A stretch of 7,294 nt of DNA, from assembly GCA_036401335.1 (NCBI GenBank), contig DASWVC010000147.1, positions 1-7,294 of the forward strand, in the 5' to 3' direction. Within the stretch, counting starts at the first letter, position 1. Each line of letters begins with the position of its first letter. Origin of the DNA: DASWVC01 sp036401335. GTDB lineage: Bacteria > Verrucomicrobiota > Verrucomicrobiia > Chthoniobacterales > JAFAMB01. The position numbers and the translations under genes are program-made. Shown here piece after piece: positions 6,101-7,294 of the stretch. A model generated the notes under the pieces. It was not told where the DNA came from. It saw only the letters and a program-made list of their open reading frames with translations, and made no database searches.

Positions 6101-6142
6101 ATAGAAATGCACACAGATGCGGACAACTGCGTGCATTTCTAT
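6101..6142. repeat. Perfect 12-bp inverted repeat upstream of the coupling-protein gene
   Basis: ATAGAAATGCAC (6101-6112) is repeated exactly in inverse orientation as GTGCATTTCTAT (6131-6142), 18 bp apart. In minus-strand RNA the stem extends through one G-U pair and CAG/CTG to 16 bp with a 10-nt loop. In plus-strand RNA the same position is an A-C mismatch. No T-run follows, so it is a poor intrinsic terminator. It is A/T-richer than its surroundings. Candidate roles are an oriT-like repeat, a regulator-binding dyad, a 5'-UTR structure, or a recombination site left by an excised element. Confidence 0.7.
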
Positions 6143-6183
6143 CCGCGCGGGTCGGGCACGCAAGAGACCCGAGCACAGGGGCT

Positions 6184-6333
6184 TCACCCACCGCCACGCT
6201 CACCACGCTCCCAGAAGTCCGCGATGAGACGGTGGGCGGCAGTGGCGTCGTTGATACCGAGTTGAATGTCGGCTGCGATCTGCGCGTAGGTTGGTGACCA
6301 ATCGGGCGGCGGCTCCGGCACGACCTCGGGCAC
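6184..6333 (-). CDS. Small ORF, 49 aa, hypothetical
   Basis: GTG 6333 to TGA 6184-6186 encodes a 49-residue acidic peptide. A proline-rich start (PEVVPEPPPDWSP) is followed by a plausible amphipathic helix (TYAQIAADIQLGINDATAAH, then RLIADFWERGERGG). The composition looks protein-like, unlike the overlapping frames. No SD precedes the GTG, and the frame is open further upstream into the Tn3 remnant, so it may be the 3' tail of a gene truncated by the Tn3 junction near 6334. Its TGA overlaps GTG 6187 of the coupling-protein frame (GTGA). I do not recognise a family. Confidence 0.35.
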   Translation of the reverse strand: MPEVVPEPPPDWSPTYAQIAADIQLGINDATAAHRLIADFWERGERGGG

Positions 6334-6965
6334 CGGGTGAGTCGCAGCAGCGCCAAGGAAGGCGAGACGACGCGTGCGCGCAGGGAGGCAACCAAGCGCA
6401 CCACCTCGTCCCAGGCTGGTGGGATGCGGTGCGCTTTGATCGTCCCCGTGAGGATCGGGTCCAGGTAAGGGTAACGTTGGCTGTGGTCGATCTTGTAAAG
6501 CGTCTGGTCGTGGATGTCCCGGATGCGCGGGGCTAACTCGACGCCCAGCAGGGCGGCGGTGGCCATGACGACTGAGGTGTCGGTGTAGCAGGTTCGTGGA
6601 TCCAGCTCGGTGTCGTGTTCCAGCAGGCCGTCAAGCACGAAGGCGGCTTCCCGCAGCCGGCACGGGATTGGTTGCTGGTGGAGGCGCAAGCAGTTGTCGG
6701 CGGTGTGGGCGTAAAGCGTCACACCCCGGCCCTGGAGCACGTGGCTGTAGTCGGCGGCCAACAGGTTAACGGGCACGTAGAAGCGCACCCTGTCGGCCGA
6801 ACAACTCGATCCTCGGCCATACACCCGGCTCAGGGGCAAACGGTTGGCGAAATTGATCAGGTCAATGCTGGCGGCTTTGAGCGCGTCCGCGCTCAGGTAT
6901 CAATCGGCCACCTCGCTGATTTCATGCACCCGCAGGCCCGAGGCGACGGCCATGCGTTGCGGGCC
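6334..6965 (-). pseudogene. Tn3-family transposase, internal/C-terminal fragment with an in-frame TGA
   Basis: This is the catalytic region of a Tn3-family TnpA without its ends. It starts GPQRMAVASGL, then continues through YLSADALKAASIDLINF, the region around the first catalytic aspartate (RGSSCSADRVRF, equivalent to SSSDGQRF), GVTLYAHTADN, VLDGLL, YTDTSVV with the second aspartate, LAPRIRDIHDQTLY, RYPYLDPIL, AWDEVVRLVASL and SLALLRLTR. Homology stops there, before the NKGE region that carries the third catalytic residue. An in-frame TGA (6900-6902) interrupts it in VAD*YL, where family members usually have Trp, so TGG to TGA is the simplest change. The upstream edge is fused in frame to an IS1634-type transposase. 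It is not functional. Confidence 0.85.
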
Positions 6966-7294
6966 GCGGTGACGCACCGTCAGGTAGAGGGCCCGTTCGA
7001 CGTCCAACTCGAAGCGCCGCCCTTTGCGCAGGGAGCGCAACGCGTCGGGGAGGCCGCTCGCTTGCCACAAGCGCCCGAAGACCAGGTCGGGCCCGATGCG
7101 GCGCACCGCCACCGGGTGGGTCTCCCCGGCCGCCTGGGCATCGAGGACCGCGCAGGCCTGGCAGTGCCGTAGGCCCGAACGCATCAGCCGGTCCAGTTGC
7201 CCACTGGCTTGGAGCCCGTCGAGCCGGCCCAAGGTCGCGATGACCTGCGGACGCACCTTCTTACCCTCCCGAACGCGGTGGGCGATCTGGAGGT
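6966..7294 (-). pseudogene. IS1634-family (IS4 group) transposase, N-terminal fragment cut by the window edge
   Basis: The frame is open from the window edge. It reads LQIAHRVREGKKVRPQVIAT, then LGRLDGLQASGQLDRLMRSG, AAGETHPVAVRRIGPDLVFG, and FELDVERALYLTVRHR. This matches the N-terminal region of IS1634-family transposases (QRVIATLGRLDEL, VAVRRIGPDLVFGRLW, ERAIYLTVLHRL). The following catalytic domain is missing: at about 6966 the same reading frame passes directly into Tn3-family sequence. The true start lies beyond 7294. It is almost certainly a remnant created by recombination between two elements. Confidence 0.82.

Noticed and set aside
5987..6187. Extending the coupling protein to GTG 6187
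   Set aside because: The extra 67 residues do not look like a coupling-protein N-terminus and contain the perfect inverted repeat. ATG 5986 leads directly into a membrane anchor. A start near 6088 with AGGA upstream remains possible.
6615..7172. Plus-strand frame of 185 codons opposite the Tn3/IS1634 fragments
   Set aside because: Both minus-strand transposase fragments are recognisable by motif; this frame is a shadow.

Overview
The window looks like a decayed mobile or plasmid-derived region from a GC-rich Gram-negative bacterium. A Verrucomicrobiota- or Acidobacteriota-like soil lineage is only a guess, based on the style of the methyltransferase, the ImuC/DnaE2 remnant and the coupling protein. 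The only SD sequence that clearly decides a start is AGGAGA. No rRNA, tRNA or CRISPR was seen. Most genes are fragments of unrelated mobile elements, so this is an accessory mosaic rather than core chromosome.

Layout. Positions 1-445 hold the 3' end of a Tn3-family transposase (+) and a candidate 38-bp Tn3-type terminal repeat, preceded by a strong hairpin cluster. Positions 446-1765 hold one intact passenger gene on the minus strand, a class I SAM-dependent O-methyltransferase, with its own promoter and ribosome binding site. Positions 1766-2285 hold the 3' part of an IS256-family element (minus) whose transposase is frameshifted. It abuts the 3' end of a dnaE2/imuC-type polymerase gene (+). 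Positions 2804-3865 hold a divergent pair: an apparently intact Fic-domain enzyme (minus) and an 81-aa protein (+) carrying the Fic-inhibitory motif S-x-x-x-E-G, interpreted as a VbhA-type antitoxin. A dyad covers the antitoxin start codon. Positions 3866-4433 hold no gene I can support. Positions 4434-5986 hold a VirD4/TraG-type conjugative coupling protein on the minus strand, broken by one in-frame TGA and one frameshift. Positions 5987-6333 hold a perfect 12-bp inverted repeat and a 49-codon ORF. Positions 6334-7294 hold a second Tn3 transposase fragment fused in frame to the N-terminal part of an IS1634-family transposase, which runs off the window edge.

How it fits together. The coupling protein would have linked a transferred DNA-protein complex to a type IV secretion channel. 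The Fic/antitoxin pair resembles addiction modules or T4SS-linked effectors carried by such elements, VbhT/VbhA being the known precedent. The methyltransferase and the Fic pair are the only modules that look intact. Transfer functions and transposases are degraded. The pieces most worth following are the Fic pair with its regulatory dyad, the large hairpin upstream of the coupling gene, and the unexplained 3866-4433 stretch.
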